Origin: Singulisphaera sp. GP187
Lineage (GTDB): Bacteria > Chloroflexota > Chloroflexia > Chloroflexales > Roseiflexaceae
Length of the DNA: 52,807 nt
Direction: 5' to 3'
Assembly (NCBI GenBank): GCA_943328915.2
Contig: CALQBW020000006.1
Location: forward strand, 1 to 52,807
This document shows, in pieces, positions 8,921 to 18,121 of this stretch; the first letter of the stretch is position 1, and each line of letters starts with the position of its first letter. Made by a program: the position numbers and the translations under genes. The notes under the pieces were generated by a model. The model ran no database searches and was not told where the DNA came from. It worked only from the letters and a program-made list of their open reading frames with translations.

Positions 8921-9130
8921 CTAGCGTGAGCGGTACATGGTGCGTAAGCACTTGGTACAAACGCTGACTTGCACCTGCAAGCCGCCTTCGAGTGTCAACG
9001 TGGTGCGTTGAATGTTGGCCTTGAAAGTTCGATTGGTGCGAGGAGCGCGCCGGAACCAACCACCAGATGCTTGGTGACGGATGTTACGGCCGAACGTCAG
9101 CCCCTTATCGCAGATTTGGCATTTCGCCAT
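8921..9130 (-). CDS. rpmB: 50S ribosomal protein bL28
   Basis: A 69-residue protein of the large ribosomal subunit. The N-terminus M-A-K-C-Q-I-C-D-K-G and the N-x-N-I-Q region identify L28. Cysteine pairs at 4/7 and 58/61 make this the zinc-binding (C+) form of L28. The start at 9130 is set by a strong TAGGAGGAG upstream; the frame extends to 9196 without support. It lies divergent from the Asp23-like gene, whereas in many Firmicutes the two are close neighbours. Confidence 0.95.
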   Translation of the reverse strand: MAKCQICDKGLTFGRNIRHQASGGWFRRAPRTNRTFKANIQRTTLTLEGGLQVQVSVCTKCLRTMYRSR

Positions 9131-9179
9131 GATAACTCCTCCTAGGAGATGATCTACACAATTTACGTGTAACACACTA

Positions 9180-9572
9180 ATGCAAAATAATACCATACCT
9201 GAGACCGCTTGGCAACTTGAAACACATACTTCTGGCCAAATCCAGATAACCAGTCGTGCGATTGCGCGATATGTGCTGCGTCTCCTTGCCCAGATTCCCC
9301 TTGTTCGTGGGATTGGTCCAAATGCAATTGCCGTTTCTCACCCCGACACATGGCAATCTATTATCATCTCACGGTATGATTATATCCAAGTGGCAATTGC
9401 CGTGAATGCCGATGATTTAACCCTGCCGTTGATTGCCGAAGTCCAGACTCGCCTTCATCATGCCCTTACGGAATGGCTTGGGGTTGCGGTAACCGTCCAA
9501 ATTAGCGTGGCGACGGTCGTAACACCCACCCCAACGACAACACAAAGGAACGAACAACGTGGCGCGAATTAA
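9180..9572 (+). CDS. Asp23/Gls24-like protein
   Basis: A 130-residue protein. The core I-T-S-R-A-I-A-R-Y-V-L through P-L-V-R-G-I-G and Q-V-A-I-A-V-N-A resembles the Asp23/YloU family, in which short alpha/beta proteins act near the cell envelope by largely unknown means. The C-terminal 20 residues are a T/P-rich tail. No ribosome binding site is visible before the ATG, so this may be leaderless or the start may be wrong. The order with degV and recG resembles the yloU-yloV-recG neighbourhood of Firmicutes, which supports the family call. It overlaps degV by 14 bases. Confidence 0.7.
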   Translation: MQNNTIPETAWQLETHTSGQIQITSRAIARYVLRLLAQIPLVRGIGPNAIAVSHPDTWQSIIISRYDYIQVAIAVNADDLTLPLIAEVQTRLHHALTEWLGVAVTVQISVATVVTPTPTTTQRNEQRGAN

Positions 9573-10407
9573 AATCATCTCTGACAGCACTGCAGAAATA
9601 TCAGCAGAGCTCGCCCATGAACTCGATATCGACATCATTCCCACCCAAATTCAATTCGGTGATCAATCCTTCCGCGCCGGGAGCGAGCTGAGCAATGATC
9701 AATATTACCAATTAATCGACGACGGGCGGTTGCGTCCTCGGTTTTTACCACCACGGCAAGCAGATCTCGATGCGACCTTCCGGCGGGTCACCGAGCGCTA
9801 CGACTATATTTTTTCGATTCATATGGCGGCCCAACTCAGCCCTATTTACCGGATGGTCCAACAAACCCAAAGTCGGATTCCTGCCACTGCCTCCAAAATG
9901 CGGGTAGTTGACAGTAAATCATTTTCGGCGGGGTTGGGCACGGTTGTGATGCACGCTGCCCGAGCCGTCCAAGATGGCGCATCCCCGAGCGAAGTCGAAC
10001 GCTTGATTACCGAAGCGGTTACCCATACGCATTTCGTCTTTTTTGTGGATACCATTGACGCACTCGAGCAAGCTGGCTGCCTCGAATACACGAATAGCAA
10101 TGTCAGTTCACTGCAACGGATCAAACCATTGTTATTGCTCGATGACGGTGAGATCGTCCTCTACGAGCGCACTCGTACCCGCACCAAAGCCATCGAAGGG
10201 CTAGCAACGTTCGTCGAAGACTTCCCCAAAGTACAGGCAGTAAGCGTGCTCTATACGACGTCACCTGAAGATGTTGATAAATTCCTCGAACGCCTCGATC
10301 CCGTCTTCCCACGAGGGGAAGTAACCACCATGCAGATGAGTGCGAGTAGTGCCGTGATGTTAGGGCCAGGAGCTATGGGAGTAGCGGTCTATGAAGGGCT
10401 CTCTTGA
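9559..10407 (+). CDS. DegV family fatty-acid-binding protein
   Basis: A 282-residue cytoplasmic protein beginning at GTG (A-R-I-K-I-I-S-D-S-T-A-E-I). The S-D-S-T motif, I-P-T-Q-I-Q-F-G and the later S-A-G-L-G segment are DegV hallmarks. Members bind a fatty acid and, in Firmicutes, present it to the FakA kinase domain to make acyl phosphate. No FakA/DAK gene is present here, though its usual position would be in this cluster, so the acceptor is unknown. AAAGGAACG precedes the GTG. It overlaps the upstream Asp23-like gene and possibly the start of recG, indicating an operon. Confidence 0.9.
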   Translation: MARIKIISDSTAEISAELAHELDIDIIPTQIQFGDQSFRAGSELSNDQYYQLIDDGRLRPRFLPPRQADLDATFRRVTERYDYIFSIHMAAQLSPIYRMVQQTQSRIPATASKMRVVDSKSFSAGLGTVVMHAARAVQDGASPSEVERLITEAVTHTHFVFFVDTIDALEQAGCLEYTNSNVSSLQRIKPLLLLDDGEIVLYERTRTRTKAIEGLATFVEDFPKVQAVSVLYTTSPEDVDKFLERLDPVFPRGEVTTMQMSASSAVMLGPGAMGVAVYEGLS

Positions 10408-12958
10408 TCCGACACCGGTCCGCGAAGGGGTCAAAATGCTCGGTGTTGCCTTGCGCGCCGAGCAACTCGACGGATGCCGCAATGCAGCCCACGACGGCGG
10501 CCTCGATGCGTTTTTGTTTGAGTGGGCCAGCCAATACTCTACTGCCGCACAACACACCGAAGTCACGCGGCTCTTGAGCGGGTTGCGTGGGTATTACGGC
10601 TGGGACCACGACCGGCGCGATACCCAACTCGGTATTGCGATTACCGCATTACGCCAGCTGTATGTGGCATTGGGGCAACCGCAAGCGGCATCACCTTCCC
10701 CTCGGGCACTTGCCCCCGCAAAGAAACCTGCTCCAACCACTAAACCAACGCCCAAAGCCAAAGTGGCTGCGGTAAAAGTCAATCCCAATGCACCAATCAC
10801 CCTTGATTCCGCGCTCGAAGCCTTGTCCGGCGTAGGCAAAGTCAACGCCCAAGCCTTCCGACGACTCGGGGTACGTACCATTCGTGATCTCCTGCAACAC
10901 TACCCCTTTCGCTACGACGATTTTTCCAAACGCACTACCATATCGGCATTGCGCCCCGGCGAGCTCGAAACGGTCGTGGCTACGGTGGTCGACAGCCGTA
11001 CCTTTAGTATGCGTAGCGGCGGCAATGCGGTCGAAATCAAACTCGAAGACGAAACGGGTATCCTCAAGGCAGTGTTTTATCGCCAACCATGGTTGGCCCG
11101 CCAAGTCCACATCGGCATGCAGATGATGCTCAGTGGCAAAGTCGAATTATATGCCGGCCAACGCCAAATGAATAGCCCCGATTGGCAACCATTTAAAGAT
11201 CTCAGCCCCGACGAAATGATCCATGTGGGGCGGTTGGTGCCTGTGCACCCCTTGACCAAAGGATTGGCCGAGCGTAGCGCCCGCACTCTCATCAAACAAG
11301 TGGTCGACCGCTACGCCAGTGAAGTAGCCGACCCATTGCCAGCCGAGGTGCGTCAACGGGCTGGATTAATCGATTTGGCCAGCGCAATTGCCGCTATCCA
11401 TTTCCCCCGTGACAACGAAGAGATCGTCAAGGCCCGCACACGCTTGGGATTCGACGAATTCCTTGCGATTCAATTGGGTGTCTTACAACGCAAAATCGCC
11501 TGGCAACGGGAAGACGGCTACGCCATCCCCTACAACGATGAGGCGCATCAAGCGTTTTTGACAATCTTGCCATTTGCACTTACCAATGCCCAAAACCACG
11601 CCATAGGCGAAATTTTCGCTGATATGGGCACACCGGTGCCGATGGCGCGCTTGCTCCAAGGTGATGTCGGTAGCGGCAAAACTGCCGTGGCCGCTGCGAC
11701 TGCACTTCAAGCCGTCGCCAATGGCTTCCAAGCGGCTATTATGGCCCCCACCGAAATCCTCGCCGAGCAACATTATCGCGGCCTGCGCAATCTGCTCGGC
11801 ACCATCCAAGTGCGCCGTTCACGCGAGTGGCAAAGTGGCATCGACGAAGAACAACGGAGTCGCCTTGCTGAAATCCAGCTGCTCCTCGGCATGGATCCCC
11901 AGCAAAGCGACGGTGTGCGGGTTGCGCTCCTGACGGGCAGTCTGGGAGCCAAAGAGCGCCGGCGTGTGCTCGAAGGCATCGCCAATGGTGAGGTCGATTT
12001 AATCGTAGGTACCCATGCATTGATTACCGAATCGGTACAATACCACCGTTTGGGCATCGCCATTGTCGACGAACAGCATCGCTTTGGCGTCGAACAACGT
12101 CAAAGGCTCAAAGACAAAGGGCACAATCCCCACTTGCTGGTGATGACAGCCACCCCCATCCCGCGCACCTTAACGATGACCATTTATGGCGACCTCGATA
12201 CGTCGATTCTCAACGAATTGCCGCCGGGCCGCCAACTAATTTTGACCAAACGCATCCGCTTGCACGAACGCGACCGGGCCTACAAACATATCCGTAAAGA
12301 AGTCAGCGCCGGGCGCCAAGCGTTTGTGGTCTGTCCCTTGGTCGAAGAAAGTGATAAATCCGACCTGCCCTCGGCCGAAGAAATGCACGTAAAGTTACAA
12401 ACCGAGGTCTTCCCCGACCTGCGAGTGACCTTGATTCACGGCAAAATGAGCCCCAAAGACAAAGACGCCGTGATGTTGGCATTTCGCAACCATGAATTCG
12501 ATATTTTGGTGGCGACTGCCGTCATCGAAGTCGGTATAGACATCCCCAACGCCACCACCATGATGATCGAAGGCGCCGACCGCTTTGGACTGGCGCAGCT
12601 CCACCAATTCCGTGGCCGGGTCGGTCGTGGCCAGCACAAAAGCTACTGTATCCTGGTCAGTGACCGCGACAGCGAGGTCACGGCGAAGCGCCTGAGTGCC
12701 ATGGAAGAAACCCGCGACGGCTTTCGTTTGGCCGAAATTGACCTGGAGCTCCGTGGCCCTGGCGAATTCTTTGGCACACGCCAAAGTGGCACCCCCGACC
12801 TCAAAATCGCCCAGCTCACCGATACGCGCCTGCTCCACGCCGCCCAACTCGAAGCCAAAACGATTTTGCGCGATGACCCGGCTCTCGCGCAGCTCCAACA
12901 TGCGTTACTCAGGGAGCAGGTCGAGGCTTTTTGGGCCAAAGCCGTCGAATCGAATTAG
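10391..12958 (+). CDS. recG: ATP-dependent DNA helicase RecG
   Basis: An 855-residue superfamily 2 helicase that reverses stalled replication forks and branch-migrates recombination intermediates. The Walker A loop G-D-V-G-S-G-K-T is near residues 424-431, the D-E-Q-H box with following R-F-G-V-E-Q-R near 560, and the Q-F-R-G-R-V-G-R-G motif VI region is clear further on. The wedge/OB domain lies around residues 170-280. Before it is an extra domain of about 130 residues ending in an A/P/K-rich linker, longer than in E. coli RecG. The start is uncertain between 10391 (overlapping degV) and the ATG at 10436. Confidence 0.95.
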   Translation: MKGSLDPTPVREGVKMLGVALRAEQLDGCRNAAHDGGLDAFLFEWASQYSTAAQHTEVTRLLSGLRGYYGWDHDRRDTQLGIAITALRQLYVALGQPQAASPSPRALAPAKKPAPTTKPTPKAKVAAVKVNPNAPITLDSALEALSGVGKVNAQAFRRLGVRTIRDLLQHYPFRYDDFSKRTTISALRPGELETVVATVVDSRTFSMRSGGNAVEIKLEDETGILKAVFYRQPWLARQVHIGMQMMLSGKVELYAGQRQMNSPDWQPFKDLSPDEMIHVGRLVPVHPLTKGLAERSARTLIKQVVDRYASEVADPLPAEVRQRAGLIDLASAIAAIHFPRDNEEIVKARTRLGFDEFLAIQLGVLQRKIAWQREDGYAIPYNDEAHQAFLTILPFALTNAQNHAIGEIFADMGTPVPMARLLQGDVGSGKTAVAAATALQAVANGFQAAIMAPTEILAEQHYRGLRNLLGTIQVRRSREWQSGIDEEQRSRLAEIQLLLGMDPQQSDGVRVALLTGSLGAKERRRVLEGIANGEVDLIVGTHALITESVQYHRLGIAIVDEQHRFGVEQRQRLKDKGHNPHLLVMTATPIPRTLTMTIYGDLDTSILNELPPGRQLILTKRIRLHERDRAYKHIRKEVSAGRQAFVVCPLVEESDKSDLPSAEEMHVKLQTEVFPDLRVTLIHGKMSPKDKDAVMLAFRNHEFDILVATAVIEVGIDIPNATTMMIEGADRFGLAQLHQFRGRVGRGQHKSYCILVSDRDSEVTAKRLSAMEETRDGFRLAEIDLELRGPGEFFGTRQSGTPDLKIAQLTDTRLLHAAQLEAKTILRDDPALAQLQHALLREQVEAFWAKAVESN

Positions 12959-12976
12959 TCGAGGAATTACAAAAAC

Positions 12977-13032
12977 CCGGTAAGACGTAGGTGTTGCGTC
13001 CTTACAGGGCTGGTTGCGTTGGGTCACCCAAC
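12977..13032. terminator. weak paired hairpins between convergent recG and the kinase-like gene
   Basis: Two imperfect or short inverted repeats lie here: GTAAG/CTTAC arms with a bulge, and GTTGGG (13018-13023) with CCCAAC (13027-13032) around a three-base loop. No T-run follows on either strand, so intrinsic termination is doubtful. Confidence 0.3.
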
Positions 13033-13049
13033 AACTTCATCATTAAAAC

Positions 13050-14936
13050 TTATGTTCGGACTATTATCGTGACCACCAGGGCAAGTACTACAAACGTGAC
13101 AGCCGAATAGCGCACTATTTTCCCAATGTCATACAGCGACCAATCACCACGGACTTTATTGTGGAAGCCCACAATCGATAACGAATGATGACGGTTATTG
13201 AATTCATATTCGACCTCGGTGACCGGTGTCGCTTTGATGATTAATTCTGCCGCGAGCAAGCGTACTTGGTCATCGGTCTCACGCAACACTGCGTCGATGA
13301 GCTCACGTAACGGCCTAACTCGGCGCCAACGGGGATCACGGATGTCGACATCCTTTTGGCACACAAATTGTGCTTGGTCATTGAGTGTCCGCAACGGCAA
13401 TCCTGTCATGTCGTCTTCGTTGAAAAAGCGCTTGGTCACGCGCTCCCATTCGAAGATTTGGGCTTCGAGGATTTTGCCGACGCCATCGCATCCGTGGCAT
13501 TTGACTTGGCGCTTACCACCACACGTTCTGCACCGCTCCTCGACGTGTGTTTCTTCGCTACTGCCATCCGCATTCCGGCTCTTTTTTTTACGATCGACCA
13601 TCCCACGGCCATTGCACTGCCCGCATATCAATTTGCCCAAACCGCCACAATCTTCGCATTTGACCACTTGTTGCGAGCCGGGGATTTTGACTGTTACCAC
13701 GGGCACATCGACAAAGCGCTCCGGCTCAGAAACCGGCACATCCCAGACATCAGGAACTGCATCTTGCGGTAAAATTTTCCCCGAACGGTGAATCTGCTGA
13801 TGAATCTTGGGTTCGCTGCGTTTTTCGTATTGGACGCGTAATTCATACAAATAAAAATTTGCACTTAAAATCTGGCGTGGCTGCATCAACTGAATAAATG
13901 TCTTTCGCCGGAATATCCCTTGTTGTGACCATCGCTCCAATAAATTTTGCATCGCATCAACACGATGCAATGCATCCGCCCGCGCGTTGCTTCGTTGCAA
14001 ATACCGACTGTCTAAATCATCCGCCATCACTACTTCGAGCGGGTTTTCGAGCCATTCGGCAATCGAATTCCATGTGCCCTGCGTCGTTGCGGAGGTCTGA
14101 CGAGGCACGGTGCCTTTTTCAAAAATCGCACCCTTCACCATCACGTTTGGCAACGCCTGAGCAGCTTGACGCGCAGTGCCATAGCGTTGGTCAATATGCT
14201 CCGCCATCAAACGTTGTATGACCCGATCAATGTCGGCAAAATCATGATGAAATGTAGCAAGTGGTGACAACGGCACTTGGGGCGTTGCGCCACCCAACAA
14301 CAACTGATACAGCAACATCCCAAGGGCATAGAAGTCATCACTCGGCAGGGCGTCGCCGCTGCCAAGTCGTTGCGACGCCGGATAGTAGACCGATGATAAA
14401 TCACGATCATCAAAATCAACCAAATCGCGACTTGCGTCACACGCCGCAAATCCCAACATCGAGAATCGCGCGTTGAATTCGTGATCAATCAAAATCGTGG
14501 CTGGGTGAATGTCGCGGTGGATAATTTGTTGGAGGTGAAGTGCATCGACCACGGTCGCCAATTGCCGAAAAATCTGGAACGCATCCGCCTGCGCGAGCGC
14601 CCCTTTCGCCAGCAATTCTTCCAGCGATTGCTCAGCCCGGTACGGTGTAACCAAATAATCACCATAGGTCGTATCGCATCCCGCCGCAATCACTGGCAAA
14701 ACGCCTGGGTGACGGATGCGCGCACCTAATTGGGCTGCTAAACGAAACCGTGCCAACGAAAGTGGGTCAGCACGCCGCAAAATCGCTACCGCCACTGGGG
14801 CATCAGTGCCTACCCGAGTAGCCACATACCAGACCGCCAAATCATCAACCCGCAACGCCTGCCCAATTGCGAAATCGGTCAAGCGTGATTGTTGTGCTAT
14901 TGGGTGTCGCGCGCTTTGGTCAGAAGGTGCAGTCAT
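13050..14936 (-). CDS. pseudokinase - DnaJ-type zinc domain - membrane anchor fusion
   Basis: A 628-residue protein. Residues about 20-270 follow the eukaryotic-type Ser/Thr kinase fold: H-R-D at 140-142 in I-I-H-R-D-I-H-P-A-T, and D-D-F-Y-A-L-G-M-L-L-Y further on. Key catalytic residues are missing: the V-A-I-K lysine position reads A-V-A-I-L (L53), the metal-binding Asn after H-R-D-x-x-P is Thr147, and the D-F-G position reads L-G-F (161-163). I therefore infer a pseudokinase. A central block has four C-x-x-C modules (C-E-D-C-G-G-L-G, C-G-Q-C-N-G-R-G, C-R-T-C-G-G, C-H-G-C-D-G-V-G) as in the DnaJ cysteine-rich domain. A hydrophobic segment forms the extreme C-terminus, ending I-I-V-R-T, which suggests a tail anchor facing the cytoplasm. 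Partner unknown. Confidence 0.8.
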   Translation of the reverse strand: MTAPSDQSARHPIAQQSRLTDFAIGQALRVDDLAVWYVATRVGTDAPVAVAILRRADPLSLARFRLAAQLGARIRHPGVLPVIAAGCDTTYGDYLVTPYRAEQSLEELLAKGALAQADAFQIFRQLATVVDALHLQQIIHRDIHPATILIDHEFNARFSMLGFAACDASRDLVDFDDRDLSSVYYPASQRLGSGDALPSDDFYALGMLLYQLLLGGATPQVPLSPLATFHHDFADIDRVIQRLMAEHIDQRYGTARQAAQALPNVMVKGAIFEKGTVPRQTSATTQGTWNSIAEWLENPLEVVMADDLDSRYLQRSNARADALHRVDAMQNLLERWSQQGIFRRKTFIQLMQPRQILSANFYLYELRVQYEKRSEPKIHQQIHRSGKILPQDAVPDVWDVPVSEPERFVDVPVVTVKIPGSQQVVKCEDCGGLGKLICGQCNGRGMVDRKKKSRNADGSSEETHVEERCRTCGGKRQVKCHGCDGVGKILEAQIFEWERVTKRFFNEDDMTGLPLRTLNDQAQFVCQKDVDIRDPRWRRVRPLRELIDAVLRETDDQVRLLAAELIIKATPVTEVEYEFNNRHHSLSIVGFHNKVRGDWSLYDIGKIVRYSAVTFVVLALVVTIIVRT

Positions 14937-15114
14937 ACGCTACTATCCCTTCAGGAATGATACTCGCGTTAACATATCTAATTTGCATCATCTTTGATAG
15001 TGTAATGATGCCTGTCGGACCGGTCACCAAAGTTCATGATGATTGGCCAAACGAACACCAGCGTACCTTATTCTGTGATGCCAACGGTTTACACCATATT
15101 TCATGTGTCATCCT

Positions 15115-15122
15115 AAAGGAGG
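15115..15122 (+). promoter_or_regulatory. ribosome binding site deciding the recJ start
   Basis: AAAGGAGG lies eight bases before the ATG at 15131, which fixes this start rather than the upstream codons reaching back to 14867 inside the divergent gene. Confidence 0.8.
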
Positions 15123-15130
15123 CCGTTTTT

Positions 15131-16951
15131 ATGGTACCACAATCACCCATGGTATACTTAGCTTCAACAGCAACCTCAGTGCCTGCGAAACAATTTATGA
15201 CCGCGCGTCATTCAATCAAAAACACCCTTTGGCAATTGGCCCCTACAATACCCACACAAATTATTGAAGATTTAGCGGTGCAATCTACTGTTTCACCATT
15301 TTTGGCGCGGCTCCTCACGACCCGTGGCTATACCACCGCCACCGCCATAGCAACGTTTTTGCATCATCTCGACCCCCAACACGACCCACTCTTGATGCAC
15401 GATATGGAAAAAGCCGCCCGGCGGTTGATAATAGCCATCGACACCCACCAAGTCATCGCCGTCTATGGTGACTTTGATGCTGATGGTATCACGGCCACCA
15501 GTTTGATTTGCGATGCATTTCGCCAGCTCGGTGCCAATATTGCGCCGTATATCCCCCATCGTATCGGTGAAGGTTACGGGCTCAACATCGATGCCATCGA
15601 TCGTTTGGCTGATAGTGGCGTGCAGTTACTTTTGACTGTCGATTGTGGTATCAGCAATCGCATCGAAGTCGCACATGCCTATACTCGCGGGCTTGAAGTC
15701 ATCGTCACTGATCACCACACCCCACCCGAAGATTTACCTATTGCCACCGCAGTGGTAAATCCACGACTGCCGTTTTGCGGATATCCAGACAAAGGGTTGG
15801 TCGGTGTTGGCGTTGCCTACAAGCTTGTCCAAGCCATTGGACAGTTGGGGATGCCATTACCGCACCAAGCGATGTACGCCCTCCTAGATTTGGTAGCACT
15901 CGGCACTGTGGCCGATTTGGGACCACTCACCGGCGAAAACAGAGCCCTCGTCCACCAAGGCCTGATCTGCCTCGCCCAAAGCCAACGCCCTGGCATCCGC
16001 GCACTCATTCATGTGGCAGGGCTCGACGGGCAGCCCATTAACGCCGGCGATGTGGGCTTCAAACTGGCGCCGCGTATCAATGCGGCCGGGCGCCTCGACA
16101 ACGCCGCCCCGGCCTATGAACTACTGCTGACGAATGACCCTGAAGTCGCCCGCACCCAAGCGCAATTCCTCAACGACATCAACATCGAACGCCAACAACA
16201 AACCAAAGCACTCCAAGAGCGTATTGCCAACGATATCCAAGCCATTGAGCGCCACCAAGACGCCGTCATTGTGCATGACGATCCTGATGCCCATGCTGGC
16301 TTGGTGGGCTTAGTGGCAGCACGCATCGCCGACCAATTCAGCCGCCCCACCATCATCATCGAACGGGGGATTCCCCATTCGCGCGGCTCGGGGCGGGCCG
16401 GTGGCTTGATCGATTTGGTGAGTGCACTGCGTAATTGCGGCGTCGAATTCATCAAAATGGGTGGGCACGCCGCTGCCGCCGGATTTACCATCGCCAGTGA
16501 CCAAATCGACCATTTACGCAAGGCCCTCAACGAATACGCCGCCACCCATCACATCTCCGGCGGCATTCGCATATTGCCCATCGACGCCGAACTCGACCCC
16601 GCCGCCCTCGACATGAGCATATTGACTGATTTGGCTGCACTCGAACCCTGTGGTCAACACAACTCCGCACCACTGTTATTCACACGTAATTGCCGCGTCA
16701 TCTCGGCCCGGCCCATGGGGAGCGATAACCGCCACCTGATGCTCAAACTTGATATCGCCGGTCGGGTGGTGACTGCGGTGGCGTGGGGCGAAGGCGAAAG
16801 TGTTCGCCATTTCGATCGCATCAAAGCCATTGACATCGTCTATCAACCGCAACTGAACGAATGGCAAGGTCGCCGTGAATTACGGCTCGAGTTGCGTGAC
16901 TTCCGCTCGGCCCGTGGCGCCGATGCCCCACCTCATGCAGTGATTCTGTAA
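15131..16951 (+). CDS. recJ: single-stranded-DNA-specific exonuclease RecJ
   Basis: A 606-residue DHH-family nuclease that degrades single-stranded DNA 5' to 3' in recombination and mismatch repair. The signature Y-G-D-F-D-A-D-G-I-T-A-T is near residue 115 and V-T-D-H-H-T-P-P near residue 195 (DHH motif). The DHHA1 domain shows G-H-A-A-A-A-G-F (usual G-G-H-A-A-A-A-G), preceded by R-G-S-G-R-A-G-G. The C-terminal OB-like part ends W-Q-G-R-R-E-L-R-L-E-L-R-D. Length is typical. It is divergent from the kinase-like gene. Confidence 0.95.
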   Translation: MVPQSPMVYLASTATSVPAKQFMTARHSIKNTLWQLAPTIPTQIIEDLAVQSTVSPFLARLLTTRGYTTATAIATFLHHLDPQHDPLLMHDMEKAARRLIIAIDTHQVIAVYGDFDADGITATSLICDAFRQLGANIAPYIPHRIGEGYGLNIDAIDRLADSGVQLLLTVDCGISNRIEVAHAYTRGLEVIVTDHHTPPEDLPIATAVVNPRLPFCGYPDKGLVGVGVAYKLVQAIGQLGMPLPHQAMYALLDLVALGTVADLGPLTGENRALVHQGLICLAQSQRPGIRALIHVAGLDGQPINAGDVGFKLAPRINAAGRLDNAAPAYELLLTNDPEVARTQAQFLNDINIERQQQTKALQERIANDIQAIERHQDAVIVHDDPDAHAGLVGLVAARIADQFSRPTIIIERGIPHSRGSGRAGGLIDLVSALRNCGVEFIKMGGHAAAAGFTIASDQIDHLRKALNEYAATHHISGGIRILPIDAELDPAALDMSILTDLAALEPCGQHNSAPLLFTRNCRVISARPMGSDNRHLMLKLDIAGRVVTAVAWGEGESVRHFDRIKAIDIVYQPQLNEWQGRRELRLELRDFRSARGADAPPHAVIL

Positions 16952-17055
16952 TACATTCTGCCCAGACAGTGCGCCGACACAACAGTCGAAGCCACTGCCT
17001 GATTGCTATGGTACAGTGCACACATCCTAGTAGCTCATTGAACGAAGGTGTTAGT

Positions 17056-18111
17056 ATGAGTAAAAAAGTCCGGATTGGCTTTGTAGGGGTTGGCAACATG
17101 GGCCAAGCCGCCCATTTGCGCAACTACGTGATGGTCCCGAATTGCGAAGTCGTAGCCATTTCAGATGTCAAACCCGGCCATGCCCAGCTTGTGGCGGCCA
17201 AATGGGGTATTCCGGCCCACTATACGTCGCACACCGAGCTCCTCGCCAATGAGCAACTCGATGCGATCGTGGCTATCCAGCCATTCACCCGCCATGGCAC
17301 CCTCATCCCCGAATTATTGGCCAGTGGCAAACCGGTACTCACCGAAAAACCCATCGCCGGTTCTGTTGCGCAAGCCCAACGCATCGTCGCCGCCGTCGCC
17401 ACCCACAAAACATGGATGATGGTGGGCTATCACAAACGCTCTGACCCCGCTACCATGCTCGCCAAAGCCGAAATCGAACAACTCAAAGCGTCAGGTGAAC
17501 TCGGCAAACTCACCTACATTCGAATTTTGATGCCTGCCGGCGATTGGATTGCCAATGGCTTCAACCAAAATATCTGGAATACCCAGCCTGAACCAGAATT
17601 TACCTGGGATCCTCCCGCCGCCGACATGGACGGTGCCACCAACGAAGCCTATTGGGCCTTTGTCAACTATTACATCCATCAAGTCAATTTGATGCGCCAT
17701 CTGCTCGGTGAATCATGGCAAGTGACCTATGCAGCCCCTGCCGGCAATCTGTTGGTAGGGCAAAGTGACAGCGGTGTGACCTGCACGATAGAAATGAGCC
17801 CTTACCAAACCAGCATCGATTGGCAAGAAAGTGCCTTTGTCTGCTTTGAACGGGGCTGGATCAAACTCGAGCTCCCCGCTCCGCTGGCATTTACCCGACC
17901 AGGTCGGGTCGAAATCATGCGCGATCCCGGCAACGGCATCCAACCACGTATCGAAATTCCTCAACTGCCGTGGGTACACGCCATGTGGCAACAAGCCCAA
18001 AACTTTGTCGATGCAGTGGCGGGACTACGTCCGCCCATGAGCAATGCTGCCGATGCGTTGGCCGACATCCAACTGGCGCGCGAGTATATTCGCCTCCACC
18101 GCAACAAATAA
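17056..18111 (+). CDS. Gfo/Idh/MocA family NAD(P)-dependent oxidoreductase
   Basis: A 351-residue cytoplasmic dehydrogenase. The Rossmann loop G-F-V-G-V-G-N-M-G is at residues 9-17 and the catalytic-region E-K-P-I-A motif is near residue 98, with the Y-H-K-R segment following. The family oxidises or reduces hydroxyl groups of sugars and related polyols using NAD(P). The ATG at 17056 has GAAGG upstream; the frame extends to 16969 without support. It is followed after 10 bases by the FG-GAP gene and then by a mannonate dehydratase homologue, so oxidation of a sugar acid or its precursor is a reasonable inference; the substrate is not known. Confidence 0.88.
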   Translation: MSKKVRIGFVGVGNMGQAAHLRNYVMVPNCEVVAISDVKPGHAQLVAAKWGIPAHYTSHTELLANEQLDAIVAIQPFTRHGTLIPELLASGKPVLTEKPIAGSVAQAQRIVAAVATHKTWMMVGYHKRSDPATMLAKAEIEQLKASGELGKLTYIRILMPAGDWIANGFNQNIWNTQPEPEFTWDPPAADMDGATNEAYWAFVNYYIHQVNLMRHLLGESWQVTYAAPAGNLLVGQSDSGVTCTIEMSPYQTSIDWQESAFVCFERGWIKLELPAPLAFTRPGRVEIMRDPGNGIQPRIEIPQLPWVHAMWQQAQNFVDAVAGLRPPMSNAADALADIQLAREYIRLHRNK

Positions 18112-18121
18112 GGAGTTCGTC

